Part shown: positions 24,703 to 32,125 of the stretch, piece after piece | Numbering within the stretch: the first letter of the stretch is position 1 | Layout: each line of letters starts with the position of its first letter | NCBI GenBank assembly: GCA_934435205.1 | Contig: CAKSAK010000004.1 | Coordinates: 62,001-126,000, forward strand | DNA: 64,000 bases | Source of the DNA: an uncultured Ruminococcus sp. | GTDB lineage: Bacteria > Bacillota > Clostridia > Oscillospirales > Ruminococcaceae | Direction of reading: 5' to 3' | Notes under the pieces: generated by a model | What the model was told of the DNA's origin: nothing | Database searches by the model: none | What the model saw: only the letters and a program-made list of their open reading frames with translations | Translations under genes and position numbers: made by a program

Positions 24703-24752
24703 GAACTTTTGTTCGATTTTCTATTGTAAAACAGAAAGCTTCGTGGTATACT
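24703..24752 (+). promoter_or_regulatory. SOS (LexA/DinR) box and promoter of Y-family polymerase
   Basis: GAAC TTTT GTTC at 24703-24714 is a perfect match to the Gram-positive SOS box core. It sits just upstream of TTGTAA (24724-24729), 17 bases, TATACT (24747-24752). LexA bound here would repress the polymerase until DNA damage. Confidence 0.82.
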
Positions 24753-24783
24753 ATTATACATAAAGAAAAAAGGCGGTGATGCT

Positions 24784-26262
24784 ATGGAAAAAACTTATGT
24801 TGCAATAGATCTGAAATCTTTTTATGCTTCGGTGGAGTGCGTGGAAAGACAGCTTGACCCGCTGAATACAAATCTCGTGGTGGCTGATGAGAGCCGAACG
24901 GAGAAAACTATATGTCTTGCAGTGTCACCATCACTGAAAAGCTTTGGTATTTCAGGCAGGGCAAGGCTTTTTGAGGTCATTCAGCGTGTGGAGCAGGTCA
25001 ATAGGGAGCGTTTGCAGAAAGCTCCTAAAAGACAGTTTGCAAAGAAAAGCTATATCTATTCTGAGCTATCCGACCCAGCCTGTGAGCTTGATTATATCGT
25101 GGCAACTCCGCAAATGGCGAAATATTTGGCTGTGAGCGCAAAAATATACGGTATTTATCTGAAATATGTGTCACCAGAGGATATTTTCGCCTACTCTATC
25201 GACGAGGTATTTATCGATGCAACGGGCTATCTCGGGCTTTATAACGTTGACGGACGTGGCTTCGCACAAATGCTCATTTTGGACGTGCTGAAAACTACAG
25301 GAATCACCGCCACAGCAGGCGTTGGAACGAATATGTATCTGTGCAAGGTGGCAATGGATATCGTGGCAAAGCATATCCCTGCGGATAAAAACGGCGTCCG
25401 TATCGCAGAGCTGAACGAACAGCTTTACAAAGAAACGCTGTGGGGGCATACCCCTATCACGGACTTTTGGCGTGTGGGCGCAGGCACAGCGAACCGCCTT
25501 GAAAAGCTTGGTATTTACACCATGGGGGATATCTCACGCTGGTCGCTGGACCATTATCTTATAGGGAAGCTTTACAAGGTTTTCGGCAAAAACACCGAGC
25601 TTCTTATCGACCATGCATGGGGTATCGAGCCTACTGCCATACCTGACGTGAAGTCATACCGCCCCTCGAACAACAGCATTTCCTCTGGGCAGGTCTTGCA
25701 AGAGCCGTGCAATTATGAGCGCACAAGGCTTATTCTGTGGGAAATGGCTGATATGCTGTCCCTTGATCTTGTGGATAAGGGCGTTGTGACAAATCAGATA
25801 GTTTTAACTGTGGGGTATGATAAAGAAAGCTTGGCGGACGGTCACTATACGGGCGAGGTGGTTTGCGACCACTATGGCAGGAAGATACCAAAGCACGCCC
25901 ATGGCACTCAAAATCTAGGCAGGCACACTTCCTCGACCAGAAAAATAATAGACGCAACTATGGCGCTTTTTGACCGAATTATCGACAAGACTTTGCTTGC
26001 AAGACGGCTTAATCTGACTGCCTGTAATGTCATAAGAGAAGAGGATATCCCCGAAGCTGAAAGCTATGAGCAGATAAGCTTGTTTGATATGGCGGAAGCG
26101 AGTAATGATAACAACGCAGAAGAAAAAGAAAGGGCATTGCAGGAAGCAATGCTCTTGATAAAGCACAAATATGGGAAAAATGCCATTTTAAAAGGCACGA
26201 ACTATACCGAGGGAGCTACGGCAAGGGTGCGCAACCGCAGTATAGGTGGTCACAAGGCATGA
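24784..26262 (+). CDS. Y-family DNA polymerase (UmuC/ImpB type)
   Basis: A 492-residue translesion polymerase of the UmuC/UvrX group. The catalytic palm begins YVAIDLKSFYASVE with the first Asp near 8, and the second acidic pair is in YSIDEVFIDATG near 138-148. The thumb helix-hairpin-helix is near ANRLEKLGIYTMGDI, and the little-finger part follows. The C-terminal region ends in a basic tail. It is the typical SOS-inducible long UmuC of clostridia and has a LexA box. A YolD-like gene follows 15 bp later. Confidence 0.92.
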   Translation: MEKTYVAIDLKSFYASVECVERQLDPLNTNLVVADESRTEKTICLAVSPSLKSFGISGRARLFEVIQRVEQVNRERLQKAPKRQFAKKSYIYSELSDPACELDYIVATPQMAKYLAVSAKIYGIYLKYVSPEDIFAYSIDEVFIDATGYLGLYNVDGRGFAQMLILDVLKTTGITATAGVGTNMYLCKVAMDIVAKHIPADKNGVRIAELNEQLYKETLWGHTPITDFWRVGAGTANRLEKLGIYTMGDISRWSLDHYLIGKLYKVFGKNTELLIDHAWGIEPTAIPDVKSYRPSNNSISSGQVLQEPCNYERTRLILWEMADMLSLDLVDKGVVTNQIVLTVGYDKESLADGHYTGEVVCDHYGRKIPKHAHGTQNLGRHTSSTRKIIDATMALFDRIIDKTLLARRLNLTACNVIREEDIPEAESYEQISLFDMAEASNDNNAEEKERALQEAMLLIKHKYGKNAILKGTNYTEGATARVRNRSIGGHKA

Positions 26263-26277
26263 AAGGTGGGACTTACA

Positions 26278-26703
26278 ATGTACGATAATTATTATGATAT
26301 AAAGCAGTTTTCACGTCCGCACTATGACGATCATCCGCAAATGTCTATTTCAGACAGGGCGGCGCAGTTCAGCCCTTTTGCAGCTTTGACAGGCTATGAC
26401 GCCGCCGTTGATGAAACCGCAAGATACACCGAAATCAGGACGGAGCTGACCGAGGACGAGGTAAACAAGCTAAATGACGATCTCAACCGCCTGCTTGATA
26501 TGCTTGACGAACGCCCTGAAATAAGTGTGACATATTTTATTCCCGATAAGAGAAAAAGCGGTGGCAGTTATCAGACTAAGACAGGCATAGTGAGAATTTA
26601 TGACGGCTACACCAACGAGCTTGTTTTTATGGACAAGACTAGAATTGCTGTGGAGGATATGTGTTTGGTGGAGTTTGTGGGGGAGAGAGGGAAAATACAG
26701 TAG
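26278..26703 (+). CDS. YolD-like protein
   Basis: A 141-residue protein. MSISDRAAQFSPFAALTGYD (ending near 41) is the signature of YolD-like proteins, which are linked to UmuC-type polymerases in Firmicutes and are thought to act as the UmuD-like partner. The C-terminal part is beta-rich (ISVTYFIPDKRKSGG). The ATG at 26278 has AAAGGTGG upstream; an in-frame GTG 12 bp earlier is less likely. It shares the SOS-controlled transcript with the polymerase. Confidence 0.85.
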   Translation: MYDNYYDIKQFSRPHYDDHPQMSISDRAAQFSPFAALTGYDAAVDETARYTEIRTELTEDEVNKLNDDLNRLLDMLDERPEISVTYFIPDKRKSGGSYQTKTGIVRIYDGYTNELVFMDKTRIAVEDMCLVEFVGERGKIQ

Positions 26704-26784
26704 AAAAATCTTATTTGCTGATTTTTTCTGGACGTTGTTACGCAATATATGCTATGATCCAAAATTCAGAAGTTTCACTACGCA

Positions 26785-26836
26785 AAAAGCCCATCAAATA
26801 GCGTATCTACGTTGTTTGATAGGCTTTTATTTTTTT
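26785..26836 (+). terminator. Intrinsic terminator
   Basis: AAAAGCCCATCAAA pairs with TTTGATAGGCTTTT (one bulged C) followed by a T-rich run. It ends the polymerase/YolD transcript. Confidence 0.72.
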
Positions 26837-26892
26837 CTTGACTTCAGATATTTGCCGTAATGTTTTTGCGCTCTTTTTTGTGGAAATGCGGA

Positions 26893-26932
26893 ATAATAAA
26901 CGGATAGCCGTTTGATGAGGACGGTTATCCGT
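26893..26932 (-). terminator. Intrinsic terminator, minus strand
   Basis: ACGGATAGCCGT and ACGGTTATCCGT form a 12-bp stem with one mismatch, followed on the minus strand by TTTATTATT. It ends the CPBP gene. Confidence 0.7.
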
Positions 26933-26971
26933 GTTTGAGTGTATTCAGTTACTAAGCTAAATCAGAATTTG

Positions 26972-27613
26972 TCAAACAATAAACATTCTGACAACGGTAT
27001 TTAAGAAGTCATATAATCCATGTGCAAAAACAACACCCATATAACCGCAATCTTTAATTTTGTATTTTGCAAAACCAAATACAAGTCCTATGCCAAATGT
27101 AAATATCACTTGAATGATACTTCCGTTGATGATATGCCAAAGTCCAAACAAGAAAGATGCAATTACAACAGCAAGCCATTTGTTCTTCTCAAAGAAATTC
27201 ATGAAAGCATCTTGTAAATATTCTCGAAACACAAATTCTTCCACTGGCCCGATGATTAACATATAAAACAAAAAATCATAAGTGAGAACAGTCCACGAAA
27301 AATCCATATGATTTCCTATGAGCGAAAAGCCACAAAAGGCAGGAACAATGGCAATCACAACATTAAGAACGAGTGCTATCGCAGCACCAATCAAATATTG
27401 ACGTTTATTTTTTGGTGCAATATTGATTTTCATATTTGTTAATTTCATTGCAATCAATGCAATCAGTCCATTAGACAAGTTGAGAAATATATGCACAATA
27501 ACTTTAAGTGCAGTTATGTCTATGTATTTTACGAATTTCGCACAAAACGTAACTGTACATATCATTACAAGCGATAAAGAAAGAATAACAATATTTCTTT
27601 TTTTAACTTCCAT
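26972..27613 (-). CDS. CPBP-family intramembrane metalloprotease
   Basis: A 213-residue polytopic membrane protein with about six hydrophobic segments. Conserved motifs of CPBP (Abi) proteases are EEFVFR (EE at 125-126 and R at 130), WH (H160) and the second His region VVFAHGLYDF (H198). The start at MEVKKRN (27613) has GGGAGTGAGAG before it, while the longer frame lacks a ribosome site. Family members act in bacteriocin immunity or protein prenylation-type cleavage; here no partner gene is obvious. Confidence 0.85.
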   Translation of the reverse strand: MEVKKRNIVILSLSLVMICTVTFCAKFVKYIDITALKVIVHIFLNLSNGLIALIAMKLTNMKINIAPKNKRQYLIGAAIALVLNVVIAIVPAFCGFSLIGNHMDFSWTVLTYDFLFYMLIIGPVEEFVFREYLQDAFMNFFEKNKWLAVVIASFLFGLWHIINGSIIQVIFTFGIGLVFGFAKYKIKDCGYMGVVFAHGLYDFLNTVVRMFIV

Positions 27614-27729
27614 ACTCTCACTCCCAAATTCCGATTTAAGCGAGGAAGTAGTATTACATCCCACTTATACTTATTATACCAAACCGCCCCGAAAAAGTCA
27701 ATCTGTAAACCTTTTGCAAACAAATAACG

Positions 27730-27758
27730 TTGCAATATACCGCCATTTGTGCTATAAT
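27730..27758 (+). promoter_or_regulatory. Promoter of the small ORF/NYN pair
   Basis: TTGCAA (27730-27735), 17 bases, TATAAT (27753-27758). Confidence 0.72.
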
Positions 27759-27790
27759 CAGGATATAGAGCAGAGCGGAGGTGGATCGCA

Positions 27791-27919
27791 ATGGATAACG
27801 AAAACGAAGAATTAGTAAACTGTGTATTATACAAGAAAATCAAACGGGTGGAGAGCGCAGAAATCTCTATCAGCAAGACCATGATAAAATCGGCTCAACA
27901 GGATAATGACGGCAATTGA
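27791..27919 (+). CDS. Small hypothetical protein upstream of NYN gene
   Basis: A 42-residue frame beginning MDNENEELVNCVLYKKIKRV, with a Ser/Lys-rich middle and an acidic end. GAGCGGAGGTGGATCGCAATG gives a good ribosome site, and the promoter is 33 bp upstream. The NYN gene follows 31 bp after the stop. It is too short to be a shadow of a longer gene and could be a small partner of the nuclease. Confidence 0.58.
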   Translation: MDNENEELVNCVLYKKIKRVESAEISISKTMIKSAQQDNDGN

Positions 27920-27950
27920 TGATCATATTAAATGAATAGGAGGGTTTTAC

Positions 27951-29279
27951 TTGACCGTTGATACAAAAGAGGTAGTTACTACTATAGCCTATATGATAGG
28001 CGTCCGAATGTCAGCACTGACCGTGAGTTACGGTGAATGTTCCGAGCTTATCGAGAAGCTCCAAGCCGATAAGGACGCCACTACGATAAGATATTTATGT
28101 AAGCTGCGGACCGTACTGATGCAGAAGTTCAAAAAGACCGATGATCTTATGCGGTATCAGCTCAAAAATTTGCATAACATTGAATGGTACGATAAGGATA
28201 ATATCAAACAGCTTGAAAAATGGGGATTTACCATTATCCAAGCGAATTGCCGTTCGGAGAAGTATATGCAGGATCTCACAAGGCTCATCAATGAAAATAT
28301 CGACAAATGCTCTCATCTGTTTTACGATTGGCTGAACTGGGAGTATATCCGAGATCTGTTCTTTGTCCCGAAATACAATAAGAACGGTGTAATGAAAGTC
28401 GAGTTCAATAAATATATGGCGAATATCGAGCATTACCCATTTCAGATGTATATTCACTGGCAACCTGCCGAAGTCGGGAGCATCATCTATTCAGACCGTA
28501 AGTTTTTGAAGATCATCTACGGTCAGCATAATGACAGCTTCACCGATTATACGAAATATCGGGACGCAGATGATGAGACACGAAACAATATCTATAATTT
28601 TATCGACAGCACCGAGAAAACAGCTATAGCTGTCGATTGTGAGAACTCTGATCCATACAAGCTTTATAGCGTTCTGAAAGGCTTAAATCAAGAGGAGCTT
28701 GCTAAGATCGAGAAGATCACGCTATATGACGATCCGAACACTACCGCAGGCTGGGATTGGCTCTCCAAATTCACGCAGATACCCGTTGAGCATATCGAAA
28801 TTGACCGTGTGACAGACAGAAAGTCACTGGTCGATGTGCGAATGACTGCAAGCGTAGTCACGGACTTCTACCGTGACGGGATAACATCTTTTATCATTGT
28901 GTCAAGTGATTCGGACTTTTGGGGACTTATCGAGAGCCTGCCGAAAGCAAAGTTTCTCGTTATGTACGAATACGAGAAGTGTGGAACGGCGATCAAGAAC
29001 GCCCTCGCACAGCACGGCATCTATTATTGTGCCATTGATGATTTCTGCACCGCAGGCACGGAGGAGTTGAAACGTGCCGTACTCTTTGCAGAGCTTGAAA
29101 AGCATTTGCCCTCACTCATTGGAGAGAACCCTCTGGAGCTTACTCACAAGATATATGAAGCCACAAAAGTAACCGCTACCATGAAAGAAATGGAGAACTT
29201 TTGCAATAGATATGTCAAGACATTGCGTCTGAAGGTGAACTCAGAAGGAAAATTCGTGATAGAGATCCAAACAATCTAA
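27951..29279 (+). CDS. NYN-domain (PIN-like) putative RNase
   Basis: A 442-residue protein starting at TTG with AGGAGGG upstream. The C-terminal part has the NYN fold: IAVDCENSDP near 227-236 supplies the first Asp, TLYDDPNTTAGWDWL follows, and VSSDSDFWGLI near 317-327 is the acidic motif closing the active site. The N-terminal 210 residues are helical with no known domain; they may be a sensor or recognition part. Such NYN proteins cleave RNA. The neighbouring small gene shares its promoter. Whether it acts in defence, toxin-antitoxin or RNA turnover is not shown. Confidence 0.8.
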   Translation: MTVDTKEVVTTIAYMIGVRMSALTVSYGECSELIEKLQADKDATTIRYLCKLRTVLMQKFKKTDDLMRYQLKNLHNIEWYDKDNIKQLEKWGFTIIQANCRSEKYMQDLTRLINENIDKCSHLFYDWLNWEYIRDLFFVPKYNKNGVMKVEFNKYMANIEHYPFQMYIHWQPAEVGSIIYSDRKFLKIIYGQHNDSFTDYTKYRDADDETRNNIYNFIDSTEKTAIAVDCENSDPYKLYSVLKGLNQEELAKIEKITLYDDPNTTAGWDWLSKFTQIPVEHIEIDRVTDRKSLVDVRMTASVVTDFYRDGITSFIIVSSDSDFWGLIESLPKAKFLVMYEYEKCGTAIKNALAQHGIYYCAIDDFCTAGTEELKRAVLFAELEKHLPSLIGENPLELTHKIYEATKVTATMKEMENFCNRYVKTLRLKVNSEGKFVIEIQTI

Positions 29280-29560
29280 GAAAAACTCGCATGGCTTTCT
29301 ATCAATATCATTAAGCTAATAAAATCAAGAAATAAAATTGCGTGAAAATATCTAAGCCCCACGGTGTATTTAAGGTCATCAGAAGAAAAAAGATCTTCAG
29401 ATAAATTTGTAGCAATTACTTCATAGCTGTCATCTGATATTTTAAAGCGAACAATCCGTACAGGCAACTCATAAATAACAGTAGGCTCTGATTTTTTGTT
29501 TTTTGAAGGAAGAAAATCAAAGGTACAGTTAAAACTTTTTTTGCATAAAAAAAGACTTCA
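29276..29560 (-). pseudogene. Remnant of IS4-type transposase
   Basis: The minus strand translates to FDFLPSKNKK, then VRIVRFKISDDSYEVIATNL, then SSDDLKYTVGLRYFHA. This matches the 'RF.I.d.YE.iaTNL' and 'LKY..GL..FH' region of IS4-family transposases. The catalytic stretch between DLK and the usual RWGIE helix is missing, so an internal deletion joins two conserved parts. No terminal inverted repeats are visible. The rest of the element is gone. Confidence 0.7.
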
Positions 29561-29588
29561 TACCGCTGTGAAACAGTATGAAGTCTGA
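29546..29588 (-). terminator. Intrinsic terminator of mannanase gene
   Basis: AGACTTCATAC pairs with GTATGAAGTCT (11 bp), and the minus strand follows with seven T. It is 14 bp after the mannanase stop. Confidence 0.88.
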
Positions 29589-29601
29589 AAAAAATCTTAG
29601 A

Positions 29602-31536
29602 TCACCAGCAGTAGCATACAGAGTAGATCGTTACTGTGCCGTTTGCTGCACCTGCGTGGATCTGATCTAGCTTTTCGCCGAAATCGGAAGTGCCGAATGC
29701 TGACTTGCAGTTGTTGTAAGAATACTTTGCGTAGTAGTGTCCGTTTGCTGTGCCTGTTTCGCTTGGTGAAACCTTTGCCCACTCTGCTCCGCCTGACCAG
29801 CTCTGAAGAACAAATTCTACCTGATTCTGTGTTCCTGAGTATTCAACGTAGAAGTAGCCGTTTGACTGAATGTCATATGCGTTGAAGCTTCCGCCATTCT
29901 TTGAAGTCTTTGCTGAAACAGCCTGATCCCATGCTGAAGCAGTTGAAGAACCCCAGAAAATCGATTTGTAATTGCTGTCTGAGCTGCTTGAAGAAGATGA
30001 AGATGAGGAAGAACCTGATGTTGATTCAAGATACCAAAGCTGGCACTTTCCGCCCCAGTAGCTCCACTGGTCAATGTTTGCTCCGTCAGCTGTGCTCTGT
30101 CCGTAAACGTCAAGGCATGAGTAGCAGTCTGAGATCTTTGTCTTGATAGCATAAGCGTCGCCGATCTTTACAAGCTGGAATTTCTGACAGTCACCGCCGT
30201 GATACTGCCACTGGTTGATGTTAGCACCATTGTCCCTGCTCCAGTTGTATACGTCAAGACAGCTTTTGTAATTTGATGCACCTGTGTAAATAGTGTAATA
30301 GCCGTTTCCGTCGCTTACAAGCTTGAATTTCTGATTGTTTCCGCCTGTACCTCTGTACTGCTGAACATTTGTGCCGTTGTCAGCCTTTGCCTTGTATACG
30401 TCAAGATACTTGCCGCTGAGTGCATTCTTAATGTAATATGTTCCGTCAAGTCCGAGAACTCCGCTGTTGGAATCTGTTGAAGTTCCTGAGGAAGAACCGC
30501 CTGAGGAAGAACCGCCGGAAGAGCTTCCTGAACCGCTGTAAACTGAGCAGGTCTTAGAAGTTGCCTTGATTCCGTTAGAGCCGTTGATAAGTGTGTTTCC
30601 CCATGAAGAAAGGCTTGAGCCGTCCCATGAGTTTGCAATGTCGAGGTAGCTCATGTCAGAGTTGTTGCCCTTCCATGACCAGCCAAGATAGCCTACGCCC
30701 TTGCTTGTGCAGTAGCTCATGATAGTAGCCTCATCAACGTCGCCGTTTGTGTGCTGACCGCCGAACTCGCCGATAACAACAGGCACACCGATGCTGAGTG
30801 CGTTATCAATGTTGTTTCTTACAGTTGATGCGTTTCCGCCTGCGTATTCATACATATGAATGGAGAATACGGTGTTCTTCTGTGAGTCTGCGTTGAAAAC
30901 AGACTTACCGTAATCCTTGATGCTGTCAGGATACTGTCCCCAGCCTGCGCAGTCTACCATAAGCATATTTGTAATGCCTGCGTTTCTTACAGATCGGATA
31001 GCAGACTTGTAGCCGTCAGCCCATGCGCTCCCGTTCCATGTGCCGTACCACTCGTTTGCGATGTTTACGATAACATATTTCTCAGTACCGCTGAGAACGC
31101 TCTTCATTTCCTTCCAGTAGTCAACGCACTTGTTAAGATCATAAGTGCTGTCACTGCCTGTTGCGTCATGTACTTCGAGAATGCATATCAGCTTGTTTGA
31201 CTTGCACCAGTTGATGATGTTCTTTACTTCCTGTGCGCTTGTTTTTGTGTACTTTGAGCCGTTTGCAAGTACGACTCTTACGGTATTTGCGCCGTTGTTT
31301 GCAGCGCCCTTGATAGAAGTCTCAGTCTTCTCTGTGTACCATGCATGAGCAATGTTCACGCCACGCATAACGAACTTGTTTCCGCTAGCGTCATAGATAC
31401 TAGTACCGCTTACATAAAATCCTGATGCCGCCTCTGCGGTCGGTGTTGTCATAAAACCAAAGCAGGTTATTACGGCAAACATTACAGCAACAAAAGTCTG
31501 TAATGCCTTTGCAGAAAAAGTTTTGTTCTGTACCAT
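29602..31536 (-). CDS. Secreted beta-mannanase (GH5_8) with RICIN-type CBM
   Basis: A 644-residue modular enzyme for cutting mannan. A signal peptide spans 1 to about 36. The GH5 domain (about 38-335) is of the mannanase subfamily 8 type: VMRGVNIAHAWYTEKTE, LEVHDATGSDSTYDL, acid/base Glu162 in NIANEWYGTW, and nucleophile Glu257 in VVIGEFGGQHTNGD. A Ser/Gly linker (336-358) leads to a RICIN beta-trefoil (about 365-505), with three repeats ending NQKFKL, CQKFQL and CQLWYL. A poly-Ser linker leads to a C-terminal beta-rich module of about 120 residues resembling carbohydrate-binding ends of ruminococcal enzymes. Three domains point to cell-free or cell-bound action on plant mannans. Confidence 0.93.
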   Translation of the reverse strand: MVQNKTFSAKALQTFVAVMFAVITCFGFMTTPTAEAASGFYVSGTSIYDASGNKFVMRGVNIAHAWYTEKTETSIKGAANNGANTVRVVLANGSKYTKTSAQEVKNIINWCKSNKLICILEVHDATGSDSTYDLNKCVDYWKEMKSVLSGTEKYVIVNIANEWYGTWNGSAWADGYKSAIRSVRNAGITNMLMVDCAGWGQYPDSIKDYGKSVFNADSQKNTVFSIHMYEYAGGNASTVRNNIDNALSIGVPVVIGEFGGQHTNGDVDEATIMSYCTSKGVGYLGWSWKGNNSDMSYLDIANSWDGSSLSSWGNTLINGSNGIKATSKTCSVYSGSGSSSGGSSSGGSSSGTSTDSNSGVLGLDGTYYIKNALSGKYLDVYKAKADNGTNVQQYRGTGGNNQKFKLVSDGNGYYTIYTGASNYKSCLDVYNWSRDNGANINQWQYHGGDCQKFQLVKIGDAYAIKTKISDCYSCLDVYGQSTADGANIDQWSYWGGKCQLWYLESTSGSSSSSSSSSSSDSNYKSIFWGSSTASAWDQAVSAKTSKNGGSFNAYDIQSNGYFYVEYSGTQNQVEFVLQSWSGGAEWAKVSPSETGTANGHYYAKYSYNNCKSAFGTSDFGEKLDQIHAGAANGTVTIYSVCYCW

Positions 31537-31580
31537 AAAAAGTTCCTCTTATTCAATTAATTTTTAAATACCGGTATTCT

Positions 31581-31617
31581 AAGGCAGCACTGTATTATCC
31601 TCGTGCGTTGCTGCCTT
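31581..31617 (-). other. Hairpin in mannanase leader
   Basis: AAGGCAGCA (31581-31589) and TGCTGCCTT (31609-31617) form a perfect 9-bp stem in the 5' untranslated leader, about 45 bp before the start codon. It may stabilise the message or limit translation. It is not followed by a U tract. Confidence 0.6.
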
Positions 31618-31636
31618 AACTCTGTCAACACAAAAC

Positions 31637-31665
31637 ATTATATTATTTAAAGTAAAAAAAGTCAA
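31637..31665 (-). promoter_or_regulatory. Promoter of mannanase gene
   Basis: On the minus strand TTGACT (31660-31665), 17 bases, TATAAT (31637-31642). Confidence 0.82.
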
Positions 31666-31676
31666 CTGAAATATTT

Positions 31677-31693
31677 GAGTAAAACGTTTACAC
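31677..31693. promoter_or_regulatory. LacI/CcpA-like operator upstream of mannanase promoter
   Basis: GAGTAAAACGTTTACAC contains the palindromic core AAACGTTT flanked by GTA and TAC. This is close to cre and LacI-family operators. It lies 12 bp beyond the -35, so it is placed for activation or upstream repression by a sugar-responsive regulator. Confidence 0.5.
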
Positions 31694-31844
31694 AAATAAT
31701 TTTCGTATTTTAGCATAATTTTTCGTAGATTAATTGAACAATATGACTAATTTTTATCACATTTTCAGTATAATATATTATATGTACACAAAACTTTGCT
31801 TTTAAATTTCAGAAAATTAAGAAACTTTTTGAAACAAAAAAATC

Positions 31845-31874
31845 GGTATATATGCTGCGTTGAGCATATATACC
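31845..31874 (-). terminator. Minus-strand terminator without an assigned gene
   Basis: GGTATATATGCT pairs with AGCATATATACC (12 bp, loop of 6). On the minus strand it is followed by GATTTTTTTG. No established gene on the minus strand ends here. A 31-codon frame (MSRKNTANRK..., about 32059 to 31964, minus) and a 16-codon frame follow without strong ribosome sites. The rest of 31700-32050 shows no gene. Confidence 0.55.
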
Positions 31875-32055
31875 CATATAAAATTTTCTTTATATTGATT
31901 CAATCAAGCCGTCAGAATATATCTTTTTTGTTCTCGTACAAATTCAGAGATCATAATCAGATCACCCTATTCTTGTGTGGTATCACTGTATTTTACATCC
32001 TCCACTTCACAATCTAACTGAATGTCATGAGGCTTTCTATTTGCTGTATTTTTTC

Positions 32056-32084
32056 TTGACATCGTCACATTTTTGTGATAAAAT
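32056..32084 (+). promoter_or_regulatory. Promoter of secreted repeat protein
   Basis: TTGACA (32056-32061), 17 bases, TAAAAT (32079-32084). Confidence 0.8.
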
Positions 32085-32125
32085 TAGTAATATATGAGAA
32101 AATTATAGTGGAAAGGAAAAATAAT

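Noticed and set aside
31796..32017. A 73-codon plus-strand frame in the gap before the secreted repeat protein
   Set aside because: AT-rich, runs across a minus-strand terminator and has no ribosome site.
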